Positions 23,579-34,143 of a stretch of DNA of 64,000 nt are shown here, piece after piece. The DNA is from Buddleja alternifolia (Eukaryota; Streptophyta; Magnoliopsida; Lamiales; Scrophulariaceae). A program made the position numbers and the translations under genes. The notes beneath the pieces were generated by a model. It did no database searches and was not told the origin of the DNA. It saw nothing but the letters and a program-made list of their open reading frames with translations. The stretch is from the NCBI GenBank assembly GCA_019426215.1, contig CM033408.1, positions 9,799,077 through 9,863,076 of the forward strand. The letters are read 5' to 3'. The stretch's first letter is position 1. Each line of letters opens with the position of its first letter.

Positions 23579-23854
23579 TAGGGGTGGCAAAATGGTTTTG
23601 GACCCATGGGTCCAACCCAACCCAATAGGTTTTGGGTTGGGTTGGGTCCAAGGAAGTTTTTGTTGGGTAGACTTGGGTTGGGTTCTATTAGGTCAAAAAA
23701 AATTTGGGTCCAACTTGGGTCCTCATGGGTCCAACTTGGGTCCACTATGGGTCCAACTTGGGTCCTATTGGGTCCACTCTGGGTCCTAAATGGGTTCAAC
23801 ATGTAAAAATTATTTTTTAAAAAAATTTATAAATAATTCTAATATCAAATATAC

Positions 23855-25056
23855 ATATTTACACACACTACACACATTTTCACACACTACACATATTTTC
23901 ATGCACACTACACACTTTTTCGCACACTACATATATTTGCACACATTTTACACACACTACACATTTTTTCACACACACTACATATATGTCTACACACACT
24001 ACACATATTTTCACACACTACACATATTTTCACACATTTTACACACACTGCACATATTTTCACACACAGATCACATATTTTACACACACTACACACATTT
24101 TCACATACTACACAAATTTTCACATACACAATATATATTTTCACACACTACACATATTTTCACACATTTTCACACACACTACACACATTTTACACACACT
24201 ACACATATTTTCACACCATCACACATTTTACACATACTTTACACACACTACACATATTTTCACACACATATCATATATTTTACACACATTTTCACACACA
24301 TATCATATATTTTACACACACTATACATATTTTCACACACAAATCACATATTTCACACACACTACACACATTTTCACACACTACACATATTTTCACACAC
24401 ATCACATATTTTACACATACTACACATACTTTACACACACTATACATATTTTCACACACACTACACATATTTTCACACACACATCACACATTTTGCACAC
24501 ACTACACACATTTTCATACGCACTACACATATTTTCACACACACCACACATTTTACACACACTACACACATTTTCACACACTACACATATTTTCATTCAC
24601 ACATCACACATTTTACACATACTACACATATTTACACACATTACACATATTTTCACACACACTACTCATATTTTCACACACTACACACATTTTCACACAC
24701 TACATACATTTTCACATACATTACACATATTTTGCACACACTACACATATTTTACACATACTACACATATTTTACACACACTATATATATTTTCACACAC
24801 ACTACACATATTTTCACACACACTACACATATTTTCACACACACACATCACACATTTTACACACACTACACACATTTTCACACACATCACATATTTTACA
24901 CATACTACACATATTTTACACACATTACACATATTTTCACACACACTACACATATTTTCACACACTACACACATTTTCACATACATTACACATATTTTGC
25001 ACACACTACACACATTTTACACACACTGCACATATTTTACACACACACATAACGCA
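23855..25056. repeat. Left arm minisatellite of the foldback element
   Basis: Units of 19-24 bp, mostly TTTTCACACACTACACATA with variants ending in CATCACACA, are repeated roughly 55-60 times. G is nearly absent on the plus strand, so few stop codons arise in any plus frame. Confidence 0.9.
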
Positions 25057-25072
25057 TTTTAACGCATTTTAA

Positions 25073-27030
25073 AGTGTGTGATGGGTGTGTGAAAATATGT
25101 GTAGTGTGTAAAAATGTGTAATGTGCGTAAAATATGTGTAGTTATTGTGAAAAGATGTGTAGTACGTGTAAAATATGTGTAGTGTGTATGAAAATATGTG
25201 TAGTGCGTGAAAATGTGTGCAGTGTGTGAAAATATGTGTAGTGTGTGAAAATGTGTGTAGTGCATGAAAATGTGTGTAGTGTGTGAAAAATGTGATGTGT
25301 GTGTGAAAATATGTGTAGTGTGTGTGAAAATGTGTGTAGTGCATGAAAATATGTGATGTGTGTGTGAAAATCTATGTAGTGCCTGAAAATGTGTGTAGTA
25401 TGTGAAAAATGTGTGATGTGTGTGTGAAAATATGTGTAGTGTGTGAAAATATGTGTAGTGTGTGTGAAAATATGTGTAGTGTGTGAAAATATGTGATGTG
25501 TGTGAAAATGTGTGTAGTGTGTGAAAATGTGTAGTATATGTAAAATGTGTGTAGTTAGTGTGAAAAGATCTGTAGTATGTGTAAAATATGTGTAGTGTGT
25601 ATGAAAATGTGTGTAGTGCGTGAAAATGTATATAGTGTGTGAAAAATGTGTGATGTGTGTGTGAAAATATGTGTAGTGTGTGTGAAAATGTGTGAAGTGC
25701 GTGAAAATGTGTGTAGTGTGTGAAAAATGTGTGTAGTGTGTGTGAAAATGTGTAGTGTGTGAAAATGTGTAGTGTGTGTGAAAATGTGTGTAGTGCGTGA
25801 AAATGTGTGTAGTGTGCGTGAAAATGTGTGTATTGTGTGTGAAAATGTGTGTAGTGTGTGAAAAATGTGTGGTGTGTGTGTGAAAATACGTGTAGTGTGT
25901 GTGAAAATATGTGATGGTTGTGTGAAAATATGTGTAATGTGTGTGAAAATATGTGTAGTGTGTGAAAATATGTGTAGTGCATGAAAATGTGTATATAGTG
26001 TGTGAAAATATGTGTAGTGTGTGTGAAAATGTGTAGTATATGTAAAATGTGTGTAGTTAGTGTGAAAAGATGTGTAGTATGTGTAAAATATGTGTAGTGT
26101 GTATGAAAATGTGTGTAGTGCGTGAAAATGTATATAGTGTGTGAAAAATGTGTGATGTGTGTGTGAAAATATGTGTAGTGTGTGTGAAAATGTGTGAAGT
26201 GCATGAAAATATGTGTAGTGTGTGAAAAATGTGTGTAGTGTGTGTGAAAATATGTGTAGTGTGTGAAAATATGTGTAGTGTGTGTGAAAATGTGTGTAGT
26301 GTGTGAAAAATGTGTGATGGGTGAGTGGAAATGTGTAGTGTGTGTGAAAACATGTGTAGTGTGTGTGAAATATGTGTAGTGTGTGTGAAAATGTGTGTAG
26401 TGTGTGTGAAAATGTGTGTAGTGTGTGAAAAATGTGTGGTGTGTGTGACAATATGTGTACTGTGTGAAAATATGTGTGGTGTGTGTGAAAATATGTGTAG
26501 TGTGTGAAAAATGTGTGATGGGTGTGTGAAAATATGTGTAGTGTGTGTGAAAAAATGTGTAGTGTGTGTAAAATGTGTGATTTGTGTGTGAAAATCTGTG
26601 TAGTGTGTGTGAAAATGTGTGTAGTGTGTGAAAATGTGTGTAGTGTGTGTGAAATATGTGTATTATGTGTGAAGATGTGTGTAGTGTATGAAAAAAGTGT
26701 GGTGCGTGTGTGAAAATATGTGTACTGTGTGTAGTGTGTGTGAAAATATGTATAGTGTGTCCAAAATGTGTGATGTGTGTGTGAAAATATTTGTAGAGTG
26801 TGTGAAAATATGTGTAGTGTGTGTAAAATATGTGATGTGTGTGTGAAAATATGTGTAGTGTGTGTGAAATGTGTGTAGTGTGTGAAAATGTGTGTAGTGT
26901 GTGTGAAAATATGTGCAGTGTGTGTGAAATGTGTGGTGTGTGTGTGTGTGAAAATATGTGTAGTGTGTGAAAATGTGTTGTGTGTGTAAAAAATGTATTA
27001 TGTGTGTAGAAAGTATGTATGTGTGTTAAA
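25073..27030. repeat. Right arm minisatellite of the foldback element
   Basis: Units such as GTGTAGTGTGTGAAAATAT are the reverse complement of the left-arm unit. A larger repeat is superimposed: a block with TAGTATATGTAAAATGTGTG and GTAGTTAGTGTGAAAAGAT starts near 25531 and again near 26033, an offset of 502 bp. A third related block starts near 25123. Confidence 0.85.
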
Positions 27031-27385
27031 CTCTATTTGACTTGATTCCATTTTGGGTCTACTTTGGGTCTAAATTGAGTCCATTCTGGGTCCTGGTTGG
27101 GTCCAAGTTGGGTCCACTCTGGGTCCTTATATAAAACTTAGTTGGACCCAACCCAACCCAACCCAGACCCAACCCATATTGGACCCATGAACTTGGACCC
27201 ATCATGGACCCGACCCAAACCCGACCCGACCCGACCCACCCATTTGCCACCCCTAATTACAATGTTTTTTCATTTTTTTCAAATTCATTTTTTTTAATTC
27301 AAATATTTATAATTTTTCAAAAAGAAGAAGGAAAAAAAATTAGAAAAAAATTGAAAAACCTAAAAAACAAATTTGAAAAAGTCGT

Positions 27386-27583
27386 CTATGAGCGTGATGA
27401 AATATTGTTGACCACTCCAAGAAGCCGAAGGAAATGGTCGACAAATATCTGTGTGAACAAGTACTTGACGTCTATTTTTCTGTTGGCATGAAATCCCCTA
27501 ACATTTGCTTGTTTCCATTTGATATAGTTAACACACATATCAAAATAAGTGAAATCAAGAGGATCGAGAATATTGTCGGACAC
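27386..27583 (-). pseudogene. Copia pre-integrase remnant of element F
   Basis: A 65-residue frame begins MSDNILDPLDFTYFDMCVNY, followed by IKWKQANVRGFHANRKIDV. This corresponds to the zinc-binding pre-integrase block of copia polyproteins, where a C..C pair is followed by KGKQ. The second half of the Cys pair is damaged (NYIK where C is expected). It lies downstream of the protease remnant on the minus strand, as the order in copia pol requires. Confidence 0.5.
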
Positions 27584-27959
27584 AAATATCTCTACTATCC
27601 TTTTGGAGATGTGACCTAATCGTTTATATCACAAAGAGGCTGGATTCTTGCCTAGTAATTTACGCTTAACACCTCAAGCAGTAACATGCAAGGATTCACC
27701 TAATGAGACAATCGTGTCTAATAAATATAGATAGTCATAAACCGGTAAAAAAAAACAAATCAAATTAGTTTTAAATTTTGAAAAAGATCAAATATTTTAT
27801 TTCCAAAAGAACAGAATGGTTACAAGGAAAAATTAAATTTGTCTAATGCAGAAATAAAAATTAAATTCCGTCTCTAAGAGACGTTACAAGGAAAAACTCA
27901 TTCAGATCTAAATAAAATTCAGTCCTAAGAAACAATCTGAAATGTCCTTGTGTCTCTAC

Positions 27960-28069
27960 CTTCGTCGTCTAGCCATAGCCCACATGGATGTGTCTTTCAC
28001 CATCACTCGGCTTTCGACAACTCAGGTGATCCTGCATGGACACACTAATGATTGCACCAGAATCTATCT
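27960..28069 (-). pseudogene. Copia protease remnant of element F
   Basis: The frame reads IDSGAIISVSMQDHLSCRKP then SDGERHIHVGYG and a stop. The DSG triad is the aspartic protease active site and the following phrases are typical of plant copia proteases. The frame begins directly at the boundary of the inserted LTR (28070), so the insertion lies just before the catalytic site. Further copia-like sequence continues after the stop (TKVETQGHFRLF). Confidence 0.65.
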
Positions 28070-29763
28070 TGTTGGGAAACTTTAAGGAAAGCAACGGGAA
28101 ATGATATAATGAAAAATCTTCTAGTTTCCCAAACACAAGATCAACTCGAATATATTGCATATAACTAAAAGAGGGATTATGGAACTCTACCCATTGTAGC
28201 GAAGTGATTGGAGACAATCCACGTAGCTTCTACAACACCGTTGAAAAATCACCTTCTTGAATTTCTGATCTGGGGTGATGAATATGCCACCACCTTGAAA
28301 TCACCACGCAGAAATCTTGACAAAATTTTTTCATCTTTCTCTATGTAGTACACAACTGGAAGGTAGGGATAGGGAGAGAATTTTGTGTCGGAGGCTTATG
28401 TATTGTAATTTATGTTATGACCTAGGTTTTGACTTAAAATGATATTTATACCACAAGTCAAAGCAAAGCCTCATAACCAAAATGTCCACTTGGATGCGCA
28501 ATTCGGCCATGGGCGAGTGCACTTGGTCGTGCCATGGCTCTTTTAATTTAATCTTTATTTAATTAATATAATTATTCTAATTAAATTACCAAATTAGTTA
28601 ATTAGTCAATTTTCTCCTCCAAGAAAATAATCAATTAAATAATCCATTAATAAATAATAAAATCATCCAATGATTTAATTAATTCATCAGTCATAATTAA
28701 TTTATCCAATAAATTAATTTTGGTATCAAATACCCATAACATCTCTCAACACAATTCTCCTAATTTCATCTAGATTCCATAAAGGGCGACTCTTTAGGTT
28801 TATTTCAAATGGCATTGGTGAGGAGACCAAGGACGTGGGTAACACATAACCAGTGATGTGGCCCATATTGAAAACCATCTGAAGCGAATGATCAGATCAT
28901 TCTTAATCTTTTCCGTTGCAAAAACTATATGAGTATAAGCTCTTAGTTTTTTTATCTCAGTCAAGTAAGAGTCATGAAGACGTCAAACTCATACACTTGA
29001 CTATATGCTTGAATAATAATAAGTCGAGATCATCTAGCTTCCTCTGTATCTAATACAGAGAGCTCTAATGCTTCGGCCAAAGTTTTATGATCACACTTAC
29101 CTATTATAGCATAGGATATTAGCCCATTCACTTATGAGAGAACAAATTCCCTCTTGGCTATCAATTAACACTACTACTTGTCCATCAAGGTCGCACTTTG
29201 AGGTTGGCCCCACTAACTGGTGAATTGAACCTAACTACTTTAATGACAGGCCTGATGTCACAAGTATATCTTAAACATGACACCTCAGGTCGAAGGTTCA
29301 CACATATCTATCATAACTAATCAATTTTGTCATTGACTGTCAAAGAGTGCAAATACATGTGATAGAACCGATACGAGTCGTGTCCGAGTACACTGAACCC
29401 ATCAATGCACCTATAATATAGGCTCCCACTATCCCATAGTGTTCGACTAACACATCTTATGTCAAAGACTATATTATATAAGTCTTGACGAGTCTTAATG
29501 CCCAATTGAGACTTTATGACTTGCGAATTTATTAAGTATACAATTACTGGATTATTCCAGTGCCTATTTTCTAATCTTATAAGGAATGGAAAGTCTACTG
29601 TTGTATATATGAACTTAACGTTATATACTACTTATGAATGCCTATAAGATTTATGTAAAATAACTAAAGATTCCTTTTATTAATAAATAAAGAGTTTACA
29701 ATTACATGATAAATGTCCTACTCTAATCTATCTTCTATGGCATTCGAGGGCATAAACCCAACA
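28070..29763 (-). repeat. LTR related to element B, inserted in element F (1694 bp)
   Basis: On the minus strand it begins TGTTGGGTTTATGCCCTCGA and ends TTTCCCAACA. Both ends and several inner phrases resemble the LTR of element B (TGTTAGAGTGTATGCCCTCA and TTCCCAACA). The 5-bp flanks differ (TATCT on the left, TTCCA on the right), so no target duplication is preserved. With no internal region it is a solo LTR. The 82-residue frame at 27969-28217 joins LTR sequence to the protease remnant and is not a gene. Confidence 0.65.
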
Positions 29764-29789
29764 TTCCATCACGTGTGTTCAAGTACCGA

Positions 29790-30235
29790 AGTTAAAGTAA
29801 CCTCAACACAAACCAAACTAAAAAGTATACAGTTCTAGGCAAGCTAAGCATGGTAGTTGGTACATTGCTTTTTTCTATGACCTGAAACACCGCAAAAGGA
29901 ATAACCATCCAGATTCGGTTCCTTTTGTTGCTTCTTCTGTGGTGCTTTATCCGCAGTGCCCATATACCTTGTTGAGATAAGGTTTTCCAAGAGTGTACCG
30001 GATTCAGCATTTTCATTCTATCCATGGATACAATGGCCTTGAATGGTTTAGGGATGACACATTTTATAACCATTAGACTAATGTGATCGGTTTTCTCCCA
30101 CTTTTCCATATCCCTCTTATCATAAGAGGTCCTTTTGTCAGTGAAATCAACGGGTTTAGGAACCCTCAACAGTAGGTCTAGGTCCATGATTCCGACAGTG
30201 ATCAACAAACTCTCTTGCTAGGCCTTAAAGTTCAT
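29790..30235 (-). pseudogene. gag: Copia gag of element F
   Basis: The ATG at 30235 gives MNFKA then a TAG at 30220-30218 where copia Gags have Trp, then QESLLITVGIMDLDLLLRVP and later DMEKWEKTDHISLMVIKCVI. This fits the N-terminal Gag domain of plant copia elements. At the far end CGVSGHRKKQC is the second half of a CX2CX4HX4C zinc knuckle; the first Cys pair is damaged. A frameshift separates the two parts. Confidence 0.6.
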
Positions 30236-30791
30236 TTCATTCAACATAGGTTTGATACTAGCAGGGATATTTGTAGCAAAATCAAAAACTAAATAGAGAC
30301 CATACAAATAATGCAAACAAACTCAAATAAGTACCGAAACATAAAACAGATAATATCAAATAACGGTAAACCTTATCACAAGATAACGATCACAACATTA
30401 ATATTTAGTCTTTGGATAGAAATATTAATTTGTAAGTGGTATTCTTGGCATAGTAATCAAATATTAACATTAAGACATGTTAAACAATAGATATTCCTTT
30501 AGGCTGATCCATTGTTCACATGTAAACTGAATAATTGCCACATATTCATCACCACAAGTGCATATGTAGCCCGACTAAGCAATGACCTTCAATTGGGTCA
30601 ATCAAATGCTCACATGAGTCGCATACGTTTTTACACTAAAGATCAAGTCAATTTCCACAAGAGATGTTACTTTGACAATTTCTTCTCTCAATTAAATCAA
30701 TTTCAAAATCAATACATCTTAAAAGAGACAACTATGTCCATATTTAAATCCAATTTTGCCCCGAAGTATGTTGTCGACCATAGTCAGAGCA

Positions 30792-30975
30792 TCGTGGTGC
30801 TCAAAAGTGAGGGTTGTGTGCTCTGAAAATAGGCCCCTGCGCGCCACAACGCTCTGAAAATTGGCCTTTGTGTGTCGCGGTGCTCAAAAGCAAGGGTTGC
30901 GGTGCTCTGAAAACAGGCCCCAGTATGCCACAATGCTCTAAAAATTGACCTTTTGCATCGCAGCGCTCTGTGTCT
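30792..30975. repeat. 83-bp tandem repeat in the leader of element F
   Basis: Two full units and part of a third start at 30792, 30875 and 30958. Each contains GGTGCTC-AAAAG and GCTCTGAAAA(C/T)AGG-type phrases. The 71-residue frame at 30801-31016 is a reading of this array. Confidence 0.75.
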
Positions 30976-31282
30976 TTAAGAAGCACCTCCAGGTGAGTTT
31001 CTGGGCAATTGTTCATGTTTAAAGTCTAAAATTACAAAATTTCGTCAACCCAAATTTATCCTTAAGAACATATATCTGTATAACGCAAGTAAACATGCAA
31101 ATCATATCATAATGCCTACGAATATACATGAAATTAACGAAGAACAACCGCTATAAGAAATCTAACATGATCTTGAATTTAAATCTACCATATTTGGAAT
31201 AATTAAATCTAAGAAACACATAAATATCATCAAGAAATGAATAAGAGATACTAATTCTCAATGATTAAACATGGTTCAATCT

Positions 31283-31294
31283 AATAATACCACT
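31283..31294 (-). promoter_or_regulatory. Degenerate primer-binding site of element F
   Basis: On the minus strand AGTGGTATTATTAG follows the LTR end. It matches the tRNA-Met primer site AGTGGTATCAGAGC in its first eight bases, then diverges. Confidence 0.5.
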
Positions 31295-31935
31295 TGTTAG
31301 AACTTATTTAACACGTGAAAACCATTAACAAACTCAAGAACGTTCATATGAAATCATAAAAAATCAAATAACGAAAGCGGAAGCGTACCTAAACCAGCTA
31401 TATCGATTTGATTCTTGAGTCATGACGGTTTGACTCCAAATCAATACATAGTCCTCCTGAGTTTCACTTGGAGTCTCTTGATTTTCTCTAAAAAATGGGG
31501 ATCAAAAGAGATAGAACAATACTTTATAACTTGAGGACCACCACTCCTTATAAGTCAATTGTTATTAACTTTTTATGATCTCCAAATTAGTTCATCATAA
31601 TAGAGGAAATAGCATATCGGGTCTCTGCGCATAAAATCTCATACTTTTCTTAATTGCTTTCAGCCATCACATAATCAAGCTAAACTTATTAACTTCTTAT
31701 TATCTCCAAATTAGCTCATCATAATAGATGATATAACAAATCGGGCCTCTATACAATCTCATATTTTCCTTAATTGCTCAGAGCGAATAATAACTATATA
31801 TCTTACTTGATCACATAATTAAGCTCAACTTAAGTTGATGAATATTGCACATATATTAAATTAAAATCCAACATAAAATAACCTCAAGATATTGGTATGT
31901 TACTAAATGTCATATGTTGAAGGAATATTCCAACA
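31295..31935 (-). repeat. 5' LTR of element F (641 bp)
   Basis: On the minus strand it begins TGTTGGAATATTCC and ends GTTCTAACA, next to the primer site. No second copy is in the window. Confidence 0.55.
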
Positions 31936-32231
31936 CGTCAAATTGCAAGACTTTTTCATGTTCATTGTGATATGTGTCTCAACGAATAACATGTGTAGAT
32001 TAATTTCATATTAGATGTCTATGTGATCAAGTTTCCTCTCAGCTTCTCAAATATGCTATAGATAGCTTGCAAAGGAAGCAACAAAAGCACCTCATTGGTC
32101 ACCAAATGCGTGTCTGATCAAATCACGTAAACACAGACACGGCAATAACGATGTTTGACCACTCAAACCTCACTTTTGTGTCGCACATATAATAAATAAT
32201 ATATAATATAATACACACACTTCAACGTTAA

Positions 32232-33118
32232 GCTATGATGCACTGATACTTCTAAAATTAAACCCGTACAGTATCGTACTTAAGAAAATACTTGGGTGCA
32301 CCCAGTGTGGTCCCACTTGGGTGCACCCACACACATAAAAATATACTAAAACATTATATGTATTATTATATTATATATTTTATTTTATTATATTTTTTAT
32401 GTGTGTGGGTGCACCCAAGTGGGATCATACCGAGTGCACCCAAGTGTTTTTCTCGTACTCATATCGGGTATGATACTTTTCAGATAACACCCGAATACAT
32501 ATCAGATACCCTTTTTTAATATCCAAAAATTAAATAAAAAAAATTCCGGATATCGTATCCGATACTTCTGGATGTTGTATCTCGTACAAAATTTGAAGTA
32601 TTTGACACGCCTTGAATATCAAATATAGTATTCTTGAATATTACATAGTACTTTATAGGTTAAATAGGAAAATAATAATAACTTTGACCGTACATTAAAA
32701 GGTTAAACAAACAATAAAAAAATTTACAGAAACAAATAACATATTGGTTTCACTTCTTAATCTATTTTTCTTCTATTGCTCCACGTAAATTCTATCATTT
32801 ACACTTTATTATCAAACATTTTGTATAAGAAGGTAAATATTGGTATCAATAAAATGACATTTTTACATCGCCGCAAATTATAAAATATTATAGTTACCTT
32901 CGAAATTTTTTGAACTTATAAACAATGAACCTGTGTCAGTATTGCACTTTTATTTATGTTAATGAACATATTGGCTCAAATTTATTTTTAAATATTATAT
33001 ATATATATATATATTCGTATCCACTACATATCGTATCCTATAATTTTAAATTTTGTCATATTTCGTATTCGTATCGTATCGTTCCCATATTCTCGTATCC
33101 GTATTCGTGCATCATAAG
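32232..33118. mobile_element. TIR element, hAT-like, with a nested MITE
   Basis: The left end GCTATGATGCACTGATAC is the inverted counterpart of the right end (GTATTCGTGCATCATAAG). The flanks AACGTTAA (32224-32231) and AGCGTTAA (33117-33124) match at 7 of 8 positions, fitting an old hAT duplication. Both ends are rich in GTATCG/CGTATC phrases. A 172-bp MITE lies inside (32281-32452). No transposase is seen. Confidence 0.5.
32281..32452. mobile_element. Small MITE with long inverted repeats (172 bp)
   Basis: About 60-bp inverted repeats contain ACTTGGGTGCACCCA twice on each side, so the whole element can fold into one hairpin around an AT-rich loop. The flanks TCGTACT (32274-32280 and 32453-32459) are identical, giving a 7-bp duplication. 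Superfamily uncertain. Confidence 0.7.
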
Positions 33119-33339
33119 CGTTAAAGTTATTAAATTGGCGTTCAATGTCACATAACATAAGAGAATTAACGTGGATATATATTAAGGACTAGAGGTGGTA
33201 AGCTTCTAATTATACTTAATCTAATGAGGATTAGAGCTCGTGTTTTGGTGTATTCGTGGGATCATTGTGAGAAGCTAAAGTTATAAACCTCTTCGAATTT
33301 TGGTAAAAAGAATATTCTATGATGATTAAATCCTTTCAG

Positions 33340-33640
33340 TGCATAGTTTTGGTCGATATCCGATATTATCGGCCAATATATATCTGCATCGGCCCCTTGC
33401 CGATCCGATAATATCGAATGATATCTAATATTATCCAAAATTATATGTATCGCCGATATATATCCGAATCGGCCGTTGTTGATCCGATAATGTCGAACGA
33501 TATCTAATATTATCCAAAGTTACATGTATCACCGATAATATCCAATAATATCAGATGATATTACCGATACAATGATATTGTCGGTCATATCGGGATAATA
33601 TCAATGATAATATCGAGTATATCAGATATTATGTCCAATA
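33340..33640. repeat. Degenerate GATATC-rich repeat upstream of the BYPASS1-like gene
   Basis: Phrases such as CCGATATTATCGG and GATAATATCGA recur on both strands. Two larger units can be recognised by GATCCGATAATATCGAA (33402) and GATCCGATAATGTCGAA (33481), about 79 bp apart. Origin unknown. Confidence 0.6.
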
Positions 33641-33819
33641 ATAAAAAATTTACTTAATTTGTGTAAATATTCTGTGGGATATCAATGATAACAAAAATTT
33701 ACTTATTTTGTGTATTATTACACGTCACATTGAAAAGTTACTAAATAATTAGTAATAAACTCATTTTTATTATAAATTTTGGTCCGACGATGACATTATA
33801 TTTCAATTTATTTATACCT

Positions 33820-34034
33820 AATGCAATATTTTCTTTTATAATGTACCAACGAGTGAAAAGTGTTGTTTTTAATATTTTCTACAAGTTTACAATTTTCTCA
33901 AAATTTATTCTATTATTCATTTATTTCGTATCGACCAATAATGCAATATTTTCTTTTATAATGTACCAACGAGTGAAAAGTGTTGTTTTTTATATTTTCT
34001 ACAAGTTTACAATTTTCTCAAAATTTATTCTACA
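33820..34034. repeat. 120-bp tandem duplication in the BYPASS1-like promoter
   Basis: A block starting AATGCAATATTTTC occurs at 33820 and 33940, an exact 120-bp step. The first 90 or so bases of each copy differ at one position. It ends about 50 bp before the TATA box. Confidence 0.9.
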
Positions 34035-34086
34035 AGTTTTTTATATCTTTTAGTCCCACTTGTTCAAAAGCACTCATTCTCCGGCC

Positions 34087-34094
34087 TATATATT
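34087..34094 (+). promoter_or_regulatory. TATA box of the BYPASS1-like gene
   Basis: TATATATT in GGCCTATATATTTAAC lies 57 bp before the start codon. It shows that upstream in-frame ATG codons (34060) are outside the transcript. Confidence 0.6.
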
Positions 34095-34143
34095 TAACAA
34101 TGAACATCACACACACAAAACAAACCCAAAACAAATTCAAAAA

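Larger units (their letters stand above)
23579..27255. mobile_element. Foldback hAT-type element with inverted minisatellite arms (3677 bp)
   Basis: An exact 8-bp duplication, ATTACAAT, flanks it (23571-23578 and 27256-27263). The ends are TAGGGGTGGCAAAATGG and, inverted, TAGGGGTGGCAAATGGG. Each end carries about 230 bp of subterminal repeats of the form GGGTCCAACTTGGGTCC. Inward, the left arm (about 23855-25056) is a G-poor array of 19-24-bp units like TTTTCACACACTACACATA; the right arm (about 25073-27030) is the reverse-complement type of array. A short non-repeated centre, AACGCATTTTAACGCATTTT, lies at 25052-25071. It encodes no transposase; long His/Thr-rich frames inside it only reflect the lack of G on one strand. 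The 8-bp duplication and end motif point to hAT mobilisation. Confidence 0.85.
27370..31935 (-). mobile_element. Element F: decayed Ty1/copia with short LTR, 3' part missing
   Basis: On the minus strand the order is 5' LTR (31935-31295), degenerate primer site (31294-31283), a leader of about 1 kb with 83-bp repeats, gag (30235-29790), a foreign LTR (29763-28070), then protease (28069-27960) and pre-integrase sequence (to about 27386). Homology fades near 27370, just before the foldback element. Reverse transcriptase, RNase H and the 3' LTR are absent. Stops and frameshifts occur throughout. Confidence 0.65.

Noticed and set aside
23790..26713. Long His/Thr/Tyr- and Cys/Val-rich open frames (up to 420 residues)
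   Set aside because: They are readings of the minisatellite arms. One strand has almost no G and the other almost no C, so stop codons are rare in several frames at once. No start context, domain or codon bias supports a protein.
23855..27030. CRISPR-like repeat array
   Set aside because: Units of 19-24 bp are contiguous, with no unique spacers of constant length, and the context is a plant nuclear transposon.
33790..34053. 87-residue plus frame
   Set aside because: It spans the 120-bp tandem duplication upstream of the TATA box; the protein repeat simply mirrors the DNA repeat.
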